A stretch of 64,000 nt of DNA. Origin: UBA6898 sp964463135 (GTDB lineage: Bacteria > Nitrospirota > Thermodesulfovibrionia > Thermodesulfovibrionales > UBA6898). Of this stretch, positions 17,646-26,846 are shown piece by piece. The notes under the pieces were generated by a model. It ran no database searches. It was not told where the DNA came from and was given only the letters and a program-made list of their open reading frames with translations. Location of the stretch: contig CAYXBA010000002.1 in the NCBI GenBank assembly GCA_964463135.1, positions 124,001 through 188,000 of the forward strand, written 5' to 3'. The translations under genes were made by a program, and so were the position numbers. Each line of letters opens with the position of its first letter. The stretch's first letter is position 1.

Positions 17646-17960
17646 ATGCTTATTGTCGGTAACTTGTTAATGGCAGTGGGAAGAATAGCAGATATGCTGC
17701 TGGAGCTGTATAAATGGGTCGTGATCATTGCTGCACTTATCAGCTGGGTCAGCCCTGATCCTTACAATCCGATTGTTCGTTTTCTTCGAAATGTTACAGA
17801 ACCTGTTTTTAGGCCCATACGGAGGGTTCTTGGCAACAGACTCGGTCCAATAGATATTTCTCCGATTGTGGTAATCCTCGGTATCCTGTTCATCCAAATG
17901 GTAATCATACGTTCGCTTATTGAGATCGGCATTAAAATCAAAGGGGGAGCCGTCATATGA
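17646..17960 (+). CDS. yggT: YggT-family membrane protein
   Basis: 104-residue protein with two hydrophobic segments flanking the conserved SWVSPDPYNPIVRFLRNVTEPVFRPIRR. YggT proteins lie downstream of yggS/proC in many bacteria and are linked to osmotic tolerance or cell-division placement; the exact role is unsettled. It overlaps divIVA by 4 bases. Confidence 0.88.
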   Translation: MLIVGNLLMAVGRIADMLLELYKWVVIIAALISWVSPDPYNPIVRFLRNVTEPVFRPIRRVLGNRLGPIDISPIVVILGILFIQMVIIRSLIEIGIKIKGGAVI

Positions 17961-18436
17961 GAATCTCGCCGCTGGAAATCCAGCAGAAACAGTTCAAGAT
18001 GAAGTTCAGGGGATTCGATGTTGAGGAGGTCTTCGGTTTCCTCGAGATTGTGCGTGAAGAGATGGAAGACCTGCTCAGGGAGAATGCCACTCTCAAGGAG
18101 AATATCCAGAGGTCTGAGAACCTGATCAGGGAATACCGCGACATGGAGACGACCCTCAGGGAGACGCTCATGACTGCGCAGCAGATGGTCGAGGATTATA
18201 AGATAAATGCACGGAAAGAGGCGGAACTCCTGGTCAAGGAGGCGGAATCAAAGGTTGACTCCATGATCAAGGAGGCGCATGAGAAGGTGATCAAGATCCA
18301 TGAGGACATCACTGACATGAAAGGCATTCGCCGCCATTTCCGGGAAGAGCTGAAGCGGCTCGTAGAAGGCCATCTGAGGATGCTCGAGACCGATGAGCGC
18401 TGGGAGACCAGCGACCGGGAAGTAATGCCCGAGTGA
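17957..18436 (+). CDS. divIVA: DivIVA-like coiled-coil protein
   Basis: 159 residues. The N-terminal MRISPLEIQQKQFKMKFRGF and the DVEEVFGFL segment match the DivIVA membrane-binding domain. The rest is almost continuous coiled coil rich in E, K and R. DivIVA proteins mark curved membrane or septa. In Gram-negative anaerobes the yggS-proC-yggT-divIVA order is common. Its TGA stop overlaps the GTG start of hisS. Confidence 0.85.
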   Translation: MRISPLEIQQKQFKMKFRGFDVEEVFGFLEIVREEMEDLLRENATLKENIQRSENLIREYRDMETTLRETLMTAQQMVEDYKINARKEAELLVKEAESKVDSMIKEAHEKVIKIHEDITDMKGIRRHFREELKRLVEGHLRMLETDERWETSDREVMPE

Positions 18437-19695
18437 GCAGTCAGCAATACAGGACCCTTAAGGGCATGCAGGATATCCTGCCGCCCGATATCTATCTCTG
18501 GCAGAGGGTGGAGCAGACCGCACGCCAGATATTTTCGGTCTATGGTTTTCAGGAGATCAGAACGCCTGTTATGGAATCCACGTCGGTCTTTTCCCGCTCG
18601 ATCGGCGAGAGTACGGACATTGTTGAAAAGGAGATGTACACCTTCACGGACAAGGGGGACAGAAGTGTTTCCCTGCGGCCCGAGGGCACAGCCTCTGTGG
18701 TACGCAGTTATGCGGAGAATCATCTCGATAAACTGCCGGCTCCTCAGAAGTTCTACTACATGGGTCCGATGTTCCGGTATGAGCGGCCGCAGTCCGGGAG
18801 ATTCAGACAGTTTTATCAGGTCGGCGTTGAGGCCTTTGCCGATGCCAGCCCGAGGATGGATGCCGAGGTCATCGCAATGCTTGGACGTGTCCTCTCGGAG
18901 ATCGGCCTCAAAGGTGTTGCCTTTCAGATTAACTCCATTGGATGTGCAGAGTGCAGGCCAGGATATCGTGACGCCCTTCTCGGGTTCTTTTCTGAAAAGA
19001 AGGAGAACCTCTGTGATGACTGCAAACGGCGGTATGAGCGGAATCCTCTGCGGATCCTTGACTGCAAGGCAAAGACCTGCAGGGAGCAGCGGGAGGGAGC
19101 GCCGAAGATAACCGATCAACTCTGCACAGACTGCAGGTCGCATTTTGAACAGCTGCAGTCCCTGCTGTCACTCCTCCAGGTTCCCTATACATTGAATTCT
19201 GACATGGTACGCGGGCTTGATTACTATACCAGGACCACCTTTGAGGTGACGAGTCAGAGCCTTGGCGCGCAGAATGCCGTTGCAGCGGGCGGCAGGTATG
19301 ACAAGCTGGTGAAAGAGTTCGGCGGGCCTGAAACGCCAGCGATCGGCTTTGCACTCGGCATGGAGCGAGTTATCGAACTGCTGAAGACGGATGAACTGCG
19401 GACTCCTCCGTCTCCTTCTGTTTTTTTTGCTGTCCTTGGTGATGCGGCAGGCAGCGCGTGTCTTGTTCTTGCCGAGCAGCTGAGAAAAAAAGGTTACTGG
19501 GTTGAGCTGGGCGACGCGGGCAGCTCGCTGAAGAGCCAGATGCGAAGAGCTGACCGGATGGTGGTACGGCATGTCCTGATCATGGGAGACAGCGAGCTGC
19601 AGTCCGGTGTTCTGCAGTGGAAGAACCTTGCCGGGGAAGGCCAGGGAGAAGTGAGGATTGCAGACCTGGAATCGTTCCTTGCCGGGCAATCCTGA
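18433..19695 (+). CDS. hisS: Histidyl-tRNA synthetase
   Basis: Class II synthetase charging tRNA-His, 420 residues. Motif 2 region FRYERPQSGRFRQFYQVG, the histidine-specific signatures GLDYYTRTTFEV and AAGGRYDKLVKEFGG, motif 3 GFALGMERV, and a C-terminal anticodon-binding domain are present. It starts at GTG 18433, overlapping divIVA. Confidence 0.96.
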   Translation: MSSQQYRTLKGMQDILPPDIYLWQRVEQTARQIFSVYGFQEIRTPVMESTSVFSRSIGESTDIVEKEMYTFTDKGDRSVSLRPEGTASVVRSYAENHLDKLPAPQKFYYMGPMFRYERPQSGRFRQFYQVGVEAFADASPRMDAEVIAMLGRVLSEIGLKGVAFQINSIGCAECRPGYRDALLGFFSEKKENLCDDCKRRYERNPLRILDCKAKTCREQREGAPKITDQLCTDCRSHFEQLQSLLSLLQVPYTLNSDMVRGLDYYTRTTFEVTSQSLGAQNAVAAGGRYDKLVKEFGGPETPAIGFALGMERVIELLKTDELRTPPSPSVFFAVLGDAAGSACLVLAEQLRKKGYWVELGDAGSSLKSQMRRADRMVVRHVLIMGDSELQSGVLQWKNLAGEGQGEVRIADLESFLAGQS

Positions 19696-19761
19696 TCGCG
19701 TAAAACAGCGCCTGCTTCGCTATCCTGAGGCTTCTTTCTTTATGGTAAGATTAAGGCAGCC

Positions 19762-20709
19762 ATGAGCTTGAGAAATTACATGCCGGGGTTCCTTGTCACA
19801 GGCGTCATAGCGGTTATCTCTCTCTATCTTTCGTCGCTTCATGCATCCTTTGACGCACTTGTTGTTTCTATCCTTCTTGGCATGCTGATTGGCAATCTTG
19901 TCGGCAGCCGGGATTATTTCGGGCCTGGCCTTGATGTTGTCATCAAGGCACTGCTGCCTGTCGGCATTGCTCTCTATGGCATACAGCTCTCGGTCACCAG
20001 TCTTCGCCCCGGCTTGTTTATCAGTATATTGCTGGTCTTCTGCGCACTCTTTTTTTTTACGCTTTTGCTCTCCAGGGTCTTTCGGCTGAACAGCAGCATA
20101 TCTCTTCTTCTGGCATCCGGACTGTCGATCTGCGGTGCCTCTGCCATAGCCGTGATCTCCCCTCTGACAAAGGCACGTCGCGAAGACACATCCATAGCCA
20201 TTCTTTCGGTAATGATGCTTGGTCTTGTCGGCATGATCTTCTATCCTTTGACGTATTTTTTTATACCGTTGACGAATGATGATTTTAATTTTTTTGCCGG
20301 CACAACGCTGCCGATGCTGGGGCAGGTGAAGGTCGCTGCCGCTACGATCGGACCAGCATCTGTGGAGACCGCACTCCAGATCAAACTGGTGCGCGTTGCT
20401 CTTCTTCTGATCCTCGTGCCCGTTCTGATCATCCGGCAATACAGGGAGAAGAGGCAGATTAGCATACCCTGGTTCATTATTATCTTCATGTCGCTATCCG
20501 TTCTTGTTAATACGGTCCCTGCCATACGCCAACTGCAGGAGACCGCCAAGACGATCGGAACCTTCTGCTTTTCTGCCGGACTGGCAGCCATTGGATTCTC
20601 TGTGGATTTTGACGCCATAATAGAGGAAGGCATGACGCCGCTCGGGGTCATCTTTGCCGTATGGGGTGTTGTCCTTATTGCCATTTACCTCTTCAGGAAT
20701 ATTATCTGA
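19762..20709 (+). CDS. yeiH: YeiH/UPF0324 family transporter
   Basis: 315-residue inner-membrane protein with about ten helices. Characteristic segments are LVGSRDYFGPGLDVVIKALLPVGIALYG, seen as two half-motifs, then LLASGLSICGASAIAVISPLTKA and, in the second half, FFAGTTLPMLGQVKVAAATIG. The family is annotated as putative sulfate exporter, but the substrate is unproven. It overlaps the histidine kinase start by three bases. Confidence 0.85.
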   Translation: MSLRNYMPGFLVTGVIAVISLYLSSLHASFDALVVSILLGMLIGNLVGSRDYFGPGLDVVIKALLPVGIALYGIQLSVTSLRPGLFISILLVFCALFFFTLLLSRVFRLNSSISLLLASGLSICGASAIAVISPLTKARREDTSIAILSVMMLGLVGMIFYPLTYFFIPLTNDDFNFFAGTTLPMLGQVKVAAATIGPASVETALQIKLVRVALLLILVPVLIIRQYREKRQISIPWFIIIFMSLSVLVNTVPAIRQLQETAKTIGTFCFSAGLAAIGFSVDFDAIIEEGMTPLGVIFAVWGVVLIAIYLFRNII

Positions 20710-23700
20710 TGTTCAGGACCCGGATCATATACCGCTTCATCTCGGCACTCCTGATCTTTGCGCTCATGATCGTTGTACCCTTGTCCCTGTCGATGGTCAA
20801 GCAGGTCCAGAAGATGATCGAAGAAGAAGAGAGGATCGAGCAGGTCAAATCCGAGGAATACAGTCTTCTGCACCGAGAATTTGCCGGCAAACTGGTCGAG
20901 CAGATGCTGCCTTTTATTTTTTATATCCTTGTTCTCGCCTTTATTTTGTCCTTTTTCTTTCTGCGTAAGATCCTTTTATCGATCGCAAATCTCAAGAAAG
21001 GGTCGCAGGATATGAAGGACGGCAATTTCGCCGTAAAACTTCCTCTCCTTGCTGATGACGAACTCGGCGAGGTGACGCGCACCTTTAACGATATGGCTGA
21101 TGCGCTCAGGGCAAAAACAGAGGAACTGGTCAAGAAAGACAAGTATATCAGCGCCATGCTTGATCCCCTCTGGGTTGTTGATGAGGAAGATAGGATCACG
21201 GATATCAACCAGGCCTTTACCCAGCTTTTCGGCTATACGCGGGAAGATGTTCTCGGCGTGCCGGTCTATGATTTTGTCGATGACAGGAATGCAGCGATCC
21301 TCAGAAAACAGAGTGAGGAAAGACGTGAGAAAGGAGCCTCGTCCATTTATGAGGTCAGCATTCTTTCCAAAAGCGGGACGCAGATGCCTGTTTTGATCAG
21401 CGGTTCTCCTATCTATGCGGAAGGCAGGGTTGTCGCCAAGATAGGCGTTCTTAAGGATTTCCGGGAGCAGAGCAGTCTGCGCAATGACCTGCAGCAGTCT
21501 CTGGATTACATCGAGACGATCATGGACAGCATCCCTGACGAGATGGTGGTGATAGACAGGAATTATCGCATCAATATGGCCAACAAGGTGGCCGTAATGA
21601 AGGCAGGCCGCGACCTTACCGGGCAGCTCTGCCACCAGGTGCTGCATGCTTCTGCCGTCCCCTGCTGGGCAGAAGGTCATGAATGCCCGACACAGGCAGT
21701 TTTTGCAACGGGCAGAAATCACCGTACGATTCATAAGCACGTTGACGCTGCAGGAGGGTTGCGGTACCATGAGATCATTGCGAGCCCGGTGGCTGATCCC
21801 TCGGGCAAGGTCCTCCATGTCATTGAGCTCCTTCGCGATGTGACGGACAGAGTGAAAAGCGAAGAGCAGATCGTACAGAAGAATAAAGAACTGACCGCGC
21901 TCAACAGCATCTCGGGCATCCTTAATCGCTCGCTCAAGCCGGATGAGATATTTAGCAGGGTCCTTGACAAGATGATAGAACTGCTCGGCATGGATGGCGG
22001 CGGTATCTTTTTCCTTGATGAAGCTGCCAAAGAGATGACCTGCCAGTATCACAAAGGCATATCAGAGGACTATGTGAAGATGCTCGGCAGAATACGGCTT
22101 GGCGATGATATCCCCGGGAAGGTGGCGCTCACCGGTCAGGTCGTGACCACATCGGACATTTCGAAGGACCCAAGGATAGAGCGGTCTGTGATGAAACACT
22201 CCGGCATGAGAGGTTACTGCTGTATTCCGGTCAGGGGCAAGGAGAGGATCATTGGCGTTTTCTGTCTCTTCAGTTTCAATACGCATCTGTTTACCGCAGA
22301 AGAAGAGAGCACTCTTTCTGCCGTAGGTGATATGACCGGAATGGCCCTGGAGAATATAAAACTCTACGAGCGGATGCGAGCGCTCTTTGAACAGCAGAGC
22401 AGCAGGTGGGCAGCCGAGCATCAGCAGCTTCTGGATATTTCAACACGCCTCGGGGCTGCAATTGATATTGAAGAGAGTATGATGCAGGTAATCGGTCTCA
22501 TGAAGAAGGTATTCAGGGCGGATTTTCTCTGGATGCTCTCATACGACCAGGCTGAGAACCTCTTATTGAGATCTGAAACAGAAGCCTCGGGTAGGGTGGG
22601 AACGCTAGTATATCCCTCTGACGTCAGCTCCATTGAGAAATACGCACTCAGCAGGCGGCAGCCGGCAATCGTGGGCGACATCCGCTCTGAGGAGAAATTC
22701 TACATTTCTCCGGAAGTGTCGTCTTACCGGTCGGCAGTGGCAGTGCCGATGTTCATGGGAGAAAAACCTGTCGGGGTATGCTCTTTCTACTACGCTGGGC
22801 ATCGGGAATTCAGGGAGGAAGACCTCCGGTTCATGGAGATCATTACCAATATGATCTCGGTTGCCATTGAACGGTCTGAGTATTATGCCCGTGCCGGTAA
22901 GGAAAAGGAGCTTGCTGACACGATCCTGCAGAGTGTGCAGGAGGGCATTATGACCGTTGATATGGGCGGCAGTGTCATCTCCGTGAATCACGCGTTTGAA
23001 AAGATGACCGGCATATCCCCTGAACGGGCGATCAGCAGGCAGGTATGCGAAGTGTTCAGGTTCAGCGATGAGAATATCTCCTTTCGCCTGCTCCTTGGCG
23101 ACTGTGTGGAAGAGGCGAAGCAGGGAAAATCGATGACCCGGTCATCCACGATCACGACACTCTACGGCAACAGAGTGTTGGTCACTATCGCAAGCTCCCC
23201 TATCCTGGACAGGAACGGTTCGGTAACGGGTATCGTGAACCTGATTCGGGATGTGAGCAGGGAAAAGGAGCTCGACAAGATGAAGACCGAACTGATACGG
23301 TCTGTTTCCCATGAGTTCAGGACTCCGCTTTCTGCGATCGTGGGTATGACCGAGATGCTGCTCCATGGGGATGTGGAAGATAATAAGGTCAATAATTACC
23401 TGAATACCATCCGTGATGAAGGTATGCGCCTTTCCCGAATGGTCACCGAACTTCTGAGCATCGCCCGCATAGAGAGCGGGAAGGAGACTCTAAAACTCGG
23501 CATTGTTGACCTGGAAAATCTCTTCAGGGGGGTTGCGGATACTTTTGTCACTCTGCTGGAAAAAAAGAATGCCGTGCTTCGTTGTGATCAGGGCGGGATC
23601 CGGGCAATTGTGGCTGATGAAGAGAAGATGAAGCAGCTCCTGATTAACTTTATCGATAACGCGTTAACATTCTCTGACGAAGGGTGTATTATAGAAGCGG

Positions 23701-23954
23701 TTGCCAGGCGTAACGGCGACATGCTTGAGATCAGTATTGCCGATACCGGGTGGGGCATTCCGGAAGAGGATATCCCTCATCTGTCAGAGCGATTTTACCG
23801 CGGCAGTCATGGTACCCGGGTAAAAGGCACCGGACTCGGGCTTGCCCTCTGTCATGACATCCTGAAGATGCACGAGGGAACCATGAGCATTGTGAGCAGG
23901 CTGGGAGAGGGAACCAAAATAACAATGAGCATTCCATACAGGGAGGTTGTGTGA
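20709..23954 (+). CDS. Multi-sensor membrane histidine kinase
   Basis: About 1,081 residues. Order: two membrane helices (about 5-28 and 68-95), HAMP (about 95-145), PAS (about 150-265), a second PAS with a cysteine-rich insert (about 270-400), two GAF domains (about 400-560 and 570-735), a third PAS (about 740-860), HisKA with the phospho-acceptor in SVSHEFRTPLSAI, and HATPase_c with N box INFIDNALTFSDEG, G1 DTGWGIP and G2 GTGLGLAL. The periplasmic loop is short, so sensing is probably cytoplasmic. ATG 20709 was chosen because it puts the first helix at the N terminus. It overlaps the response-regulator start. Confidence 0.92.
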   Translation: MFRTRIIYRFISALLIFALMIVVPLSLSMVKQVQKMIEEEERIEQVKSEEYSLLHREFAGKLVEQMLPFIFYILVLAFILSFFFLRKILLSIANLKKGSQDMKDGNFAVKLPLLADDELGEVTRTFNDMADALRAKTEELVKKDKYISAMLDPLWVVDEEDRITDINQAFTQLFGYTREDVLGVPVYDFVDDRNAAILRKQSEERREKGASSIYEVSILSKSGTQMPVLISGSPIYAEGRVVAKIGVLKDFREQSSLRNDLQQSLDYIETIMDSIPDEMVVIDRNYRINMANKVAVMKAGRDLTGQLCHQVLHASAVPCWAEGHECPTQAVFATGRNHRTIHKHVDAAGGLRYHEIIASPVADPSGKVLHVIELLRDVTDRVKSEEQIVQKNKELTALNSISGILNRSLKPDEIFSRVLDKMIELLGMDGGGIFFLDEAAKEMTCQYHKGISEDYVKMLGRIRLGDDIPGKVALTGQVVTTSDISKDPRIERSVMKHSGMRGYCCIPVRGKERIIGVFCLFSFNTHLFTAEEESTLSAVGDMTGMALENIKLYERMRALFEQQSSRWAAEHQQLLDISTRLGAAIDIEESMMQVIGLMKKVFRADFLWMLSYDQAENLLLRSETEASGRVGTLVYPSDVSSIEKYALSRRQPAIVGDIRSEEKFYISPEVSSYRSAVAVPMFMGEKPVGVCSFYYAGHREFREEDLRFMEIITNMISVAIERSEYYARAGKEKELADTILQSVQEGIMTVDMGGSVISVNHAFEKMTGISPERAISRQVCEVFRFSDENISFRLLLGDCVEEAKQGKSMTRSSTITTLYGNRVLVTIASSPILDRNGSVTGIVNLIRDVSREKELDKMKTELIRSVSHEFRTPLSAIVGMTEMLLHGDVEDNKVNNYLNTIRDEGMRLSRMVTELLSIARIESGKETLKLGIVDLENLFRGVADTFVTLLEKKNAVLRCDQGGIRAIVADEEKMKQLLINFIDNALTFSDEGCIIEAVARRNGDMLEISIADTGWGIPEEDIPHLSERFYRGSHGTRVKGTGLGLALCHDILKMHEGTMSIVSRLGEGTKITMSIPYREVV

Positions 23955-24319
23955 GCAAGGTTATAGTGATCGATGATGAACCCTTTATCCTGATGATGAT
24001 CGAGGACAAGCTCAAAAAGGCCAAGATCGATGTTACGACTTTGCGCGAGAGCAGAAATGCCCTTGCCGTTATCAGAGAGAAGAGGCCTCAGCTCATTATC
24101 CTCGACTGGATGATGCCGGAGCTGAGCGGTATAGATCTCTGCAAGATGATCAAGGCAGACCCTGATCTGCAGGAGATACCTATTTTTATGCTGACGGCAA
24201 AGGGGCAGGATTCCGATGAACAGCAGGGTTTTCAATGCGGCGTGAGCCGTTATATTACCAAGCCTTTCAGTCCCCGGTCGCTCCTTGAGATGGTGGAAGA
24301 AGTCGTTGGAAAAGCCTGA
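23951..24319 (+). CDS. Single-domain response regulator
   Basis: 122-residue receiver domain without an output domain. The acidic pair DDE is near residue 8, the phospho-acceptor Asp is in LIILDWMMPE, followed by the switch Thr in MLTAKG and the Lys in YITKPFSP. It starts at a GTG overlapping the kinase stop and probably relays signal to the adjacent HD-GYP-like protein. Confidence 0.92.
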   Translation: MSKVIVIDDEPFILMMIEDKLKKAKIDVTTLRESRNALAVIREKRPQLIILDWMMPELSGIDLCKMIKADPDLQEIPIFMLTAKGQDSDEQQGFQCGVSRYITKPFSPRSLLEMVEEVVGKA

Positions 24320-25409
24320 TTATCAGGAGGACCTGACCGCTACTATACAGGAGCTCAGCGTTGCCTATGAAGAGCTCTCTCTCCTCTATCGGGTATCCGG
24401 CATATTTTCGTCGCTCAGTATCGATGATATCTGCGACCGCATGATCTCTGAAGCGATCGATACCATCGGGGTAAGGACGGCTGCTATTCTTTTTCACGAC
24501 GAAAAGAACGATCTCCTCTTTACCAAGACCTTCAAGGGCGCATGGGATATCAGCAGGACATTTCCGAGAGACCGTGCGGTCATATGGAAGTCCATAGAAA
24601 CAAAGAAACCGTCCGCCTTCTGCAGAGTGGCCGATTCGGAATACCGCGGCTATATCCCCGGCATCAAATCGATCATGGTATGCCCTATTCTCGGCAAAGC
24701 CAAGACCGTCGGAGCCATCGTTGTTGCTGATAAGGAAGATGACCAGGAATTCTTTTCCCATGACACCAAACTGTTGATGGCCATTACGTCGCAGGCTGGC
24801 CTCGCCATAGAGAATGCCTTTCTCTATACGGAATTGGAAACGCTGCTTGTCGGCGCCATCAAATCTCTGGTCAAGGCGCTTGAGGCTACCTCATACTGGA
24901 CCGCAGGACATACCGAGCGGGTCACGGAATACGCTATTTCTATCGGCAAACTGCTCAAGCTTGACAGCGACACCCTCGAAAAGCTGAAGATCTGTTCTCT
25001 GCTGCATGATATCGGCAAGATAGCCACGCCAAAGGAGATTTTGAACAAGAGTGAAGCGCTGAGCGAGAGCGAGTGGATAGAGATGAAAAAACACCCTGGT
25101 GTGGGAGCTGAAATACTGGGAGAGATGAAACAGTTCAAGGATGTCATCCTCGGCATTAAATACCATCATGAGCACTGGGACGGCAGAAAGAGCATCTTCG
25201 GCCTGAAGAGAGAGGAGATCCCGCTGCTGGCGAGGATACTCTCGGTTGCAGATACGTTTGATGCGCTCACGTCTGACCGGCCGTACCGGCCGAAGAGATC
25301 AAAGCAGGAGGCAGCTCAGGAGATAGAGCGCTGTTCCGGTTCGCAGTTCGATCCGGAGGTCGTAAAGGCGTTTCTCGGTTGGCCCCTGTTATCTACCCAA
25401 CAACATTGA
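24306..25409 (+). CDS. GAF plus HD-GYP-like phosphodiesterase with degenerate GYP motif
   Basis: About 367 residues with an N-terminal coiled segment, a GAF domain (about 30-175) and an HD-GYP-type domain. The HD dyad is intact (SLLHDIGKIATP) with the upstream HTERV and the downstream KKHP and HHEHWDG. The residues that should read GYP are replaced (DGRKSIFGL). c-di-GMP hydrolysis is expected from the family, but this change makes it uncertain. TTG 24306 was chosen because GGAAG at 24295-24299 lies six bases upstream; a start at TTG 24285 adds 7 residues. It overlaps the response regulator. Confidence 0.82.
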   Translation: MEKPDYQEDLTATIQELSVAYEELSLLYRVSGIFSSLSIDDICDRMISEAIDTIGVRTAAILFHDEKNDLLFTKTFKGAWDISRTFPRDRAVIWKSIETKKPSAFCRVADSEYRGYIPGIKSIMVCPILGKAKTVGAIVVADKEDDQEFFSHDTKLLMAITSQAGLAIENAFLYTELETLLVGAIKSLVKALEATSYWTAGHTERVTEYAISIGKLLKLDSDTLEKLKICSLLHDIGKIATPKEILNKSEALSESEWIEMKKHPGVGAEILGEMKQFKDVILGIKYHHEHWDGRKSIFGLKREEIPLLARILSVADTFDALTSDRPYRPKRSKQEAAQEIERCSGSQFDPEVVKAFLGWPLLSTQQH

Positions 25410-26820
25410 ATTCTCTGACCCTCAGCCTGACCCCCAGCTCTTTTGCGATCGCTTCACATTTCTTCAGATCAACGTCAGGAAGTTTGACGACCGTTACCTG
25501 AACATCCGGCACTACCTCTTTTACGTCGTGGATGAACCTGAGGACCTCTGCATATGCCTCCGGGAACGATGGCTTGCAGATCCTGTTATAGGTCTCGGTA
25601 TCCTGCGCATCAAGACTTATGGAGATACTGTCAACCAGGTCCTTCAGTTCCGGGATAATATTCCTCTTATGGATCAGGTTGGCATGGCCGTTTGTGTTGA
25701 TCCTGACGCGCCCGCCATGGTCCTTTACCCATTTGGCGATCTGCTTCACCACGTCGAGCCGCTGAAGCGGTTCACCATATCCGCAGAACACTATCTCTCT
25801 GAAGGCCCTGGGATCACCGATCTCCTTCTTCAGTTCTTCCGCTGAGGGCTCATGGGAAAGCCGCAGCCTATGACCCTTAACAAAATCTGAACTGAACTTT
25901 ACACAGAAGGCGCATCTGTTCGTGCAGCGATTGGTGATATTCAGGTATAAGCTGTCCCGGATCTGGTATGTTATTTCCCCTTTTTCCGGGAGCGTTCCAA
26001 TAGCAAAAAGCCTTTTGGCGTTCAGGGTCGTTATACGCGACAGGTCCTGAATACTGATGCCCCTCAGTTCAGCGATCTTTTGGGCTGTGTTAAGAATATA
26101 AGCAGGCTCATTGCGTCTGCCCCGAAAGGGTTCAGGCGTAAGATAGGGCGCATCGGTCTCGATCAGCAGATAGTCATCGGGTATCACTCGGGCTACCTCC
26201 TGAAGTCCCGATGCCTTCTTGAAGGTCACCGGCCCTGCGATAGAGATATAAAAGCCTAAAGCCATGACCTGTTCAGCCATATCTGTATTTCCGGAAAAAC
26301 AGTGAAACACGCCATGACTGTTGCCCGATTCCCTGACAATATTCAGGGTGTCCTCATCAGCTTCACGGCTGTGAATGACAATAGGCAGACCTGTCTCCTG
26401 CGCCAGTTCAAGCTGTCTTCTGAAGACCGTTCTCTGCTGATCACGTGGTGAATGATCATAGTGATAATCAAGCCCGGTCTCTCCGATAGCAACAACCTTC
26501 TGTTTTTTTACAAGGTCCAGCAGCAGAGAATACGTCTGATCGGTAAAGTCCTTTGCCTCATGAGGATGTATGCCTACCGAGGCATAGATGAAGTCATGCA
26601 GTTCTGCAAGCCTGACAGCCTCCAGAGTCCCTTTCAGATCAGAGCCTATGGTGATCATCGCCTCAAGGCCAGCTTCCCTGGCCCGTTGAATGACCTCTGC
26701 ACGATCGGGATCGAATTCTTTCATCTCGAGATGACAGTGGGTGTCGATAAACGACAGTGATGGGTGATGAGTGATAGGTGATGAGTCGGGGAGAACGATA
26801 TCTTTGTCTTTACTATTCAC
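25393..26820 (-). CDS. TatD-family nuclease fused to a radical SAM domain
   Basis: 475 residues in two parts. Residues about 22-280 form a TatD metal-dependent hydrolase (HCH at 28-30, GETGLDYHYDHSP, VIHSREA, LLIETDAPYL). Residues about 290-475 form a compact radical SAM domain (CTNRCAFC, GYGEPLQRLD). This matches the TatD-linked rSAM family (TIGR04038-like), here as one polypeptide. The GTG start lies in a repetitive tract, so the first 20 residues are repeat-encoded; the HCH motif leaves no other usable start. The substrate of the rSAM half is unknown. It converges on the HD-GYP gene. Confidence 0.88.
   Translation of the reverse strand: MNSKDKDIVLPDSSPITHHPSLSFIDTHCHLEMKEFDPDRAEVIQRAREAGLEAMITIGSDLKGTLEAVRLAELHDFIYASVGIHPHEAKDFTDQTYSLLLDLVKKQKVVAIGETGLDYHYDHSPRDQQRTVFRRQLELAQETGLPIVIHSREADEDTLNIVRESGNSHGVFHCFSGNTDMAEQVMALGFYISIAGPVTFKKASGLQEVARVIPDDYLLIETDAPYLTPEPFRGRRNEPAYILNTAQKIAELRGISIQDLSRITTLNAKRLFAIGTLPEKGEITYQIRDSLYLNITNRCTNRCAFCVKFSSDFVKGHRLRLSHEPSAEELKKEIGDPRAFREIVFCGYGEPLQRLDVVKQIAKWVKDHGGRVRINTNGHANLIHKRNIIPELKDLVDSISISLDAQDTETYNRICKPSFPEAYAEVLRFIHDVKEVVPDVQVTVVKLPDVDLKKCEAIAKELGVRLRVREFNVVG
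26757..26784. repeat. Four tandem GTGATRR heptamers
   Basis: GTGATGG, GTGATGA, GTGATAG and GTGATGA follow each other exactly. They fall in the 5' coding part of the TatD gene and encode its serine/histidine-rich leader on the minus strand. A second short-repeat tract (TGATTACTGATTAC, about 26818-26833) lies just upstream. Confidence 0.75.
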
Positions 26821-26846
26821 TGATTACTGATTACGCATTACGGTCT

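Noticed and set aside
18196..19143. Minus-strand open frame of 315 residues
   Set aside because: Opposite divIVA and hisS, both certain. No ribosome site or motif.
19720..22052. Minus-strand frames of 239 and 358 residues
   Set aside because: Opposite the YeiH gene and histidine kinase; composition is that of shadow frames.
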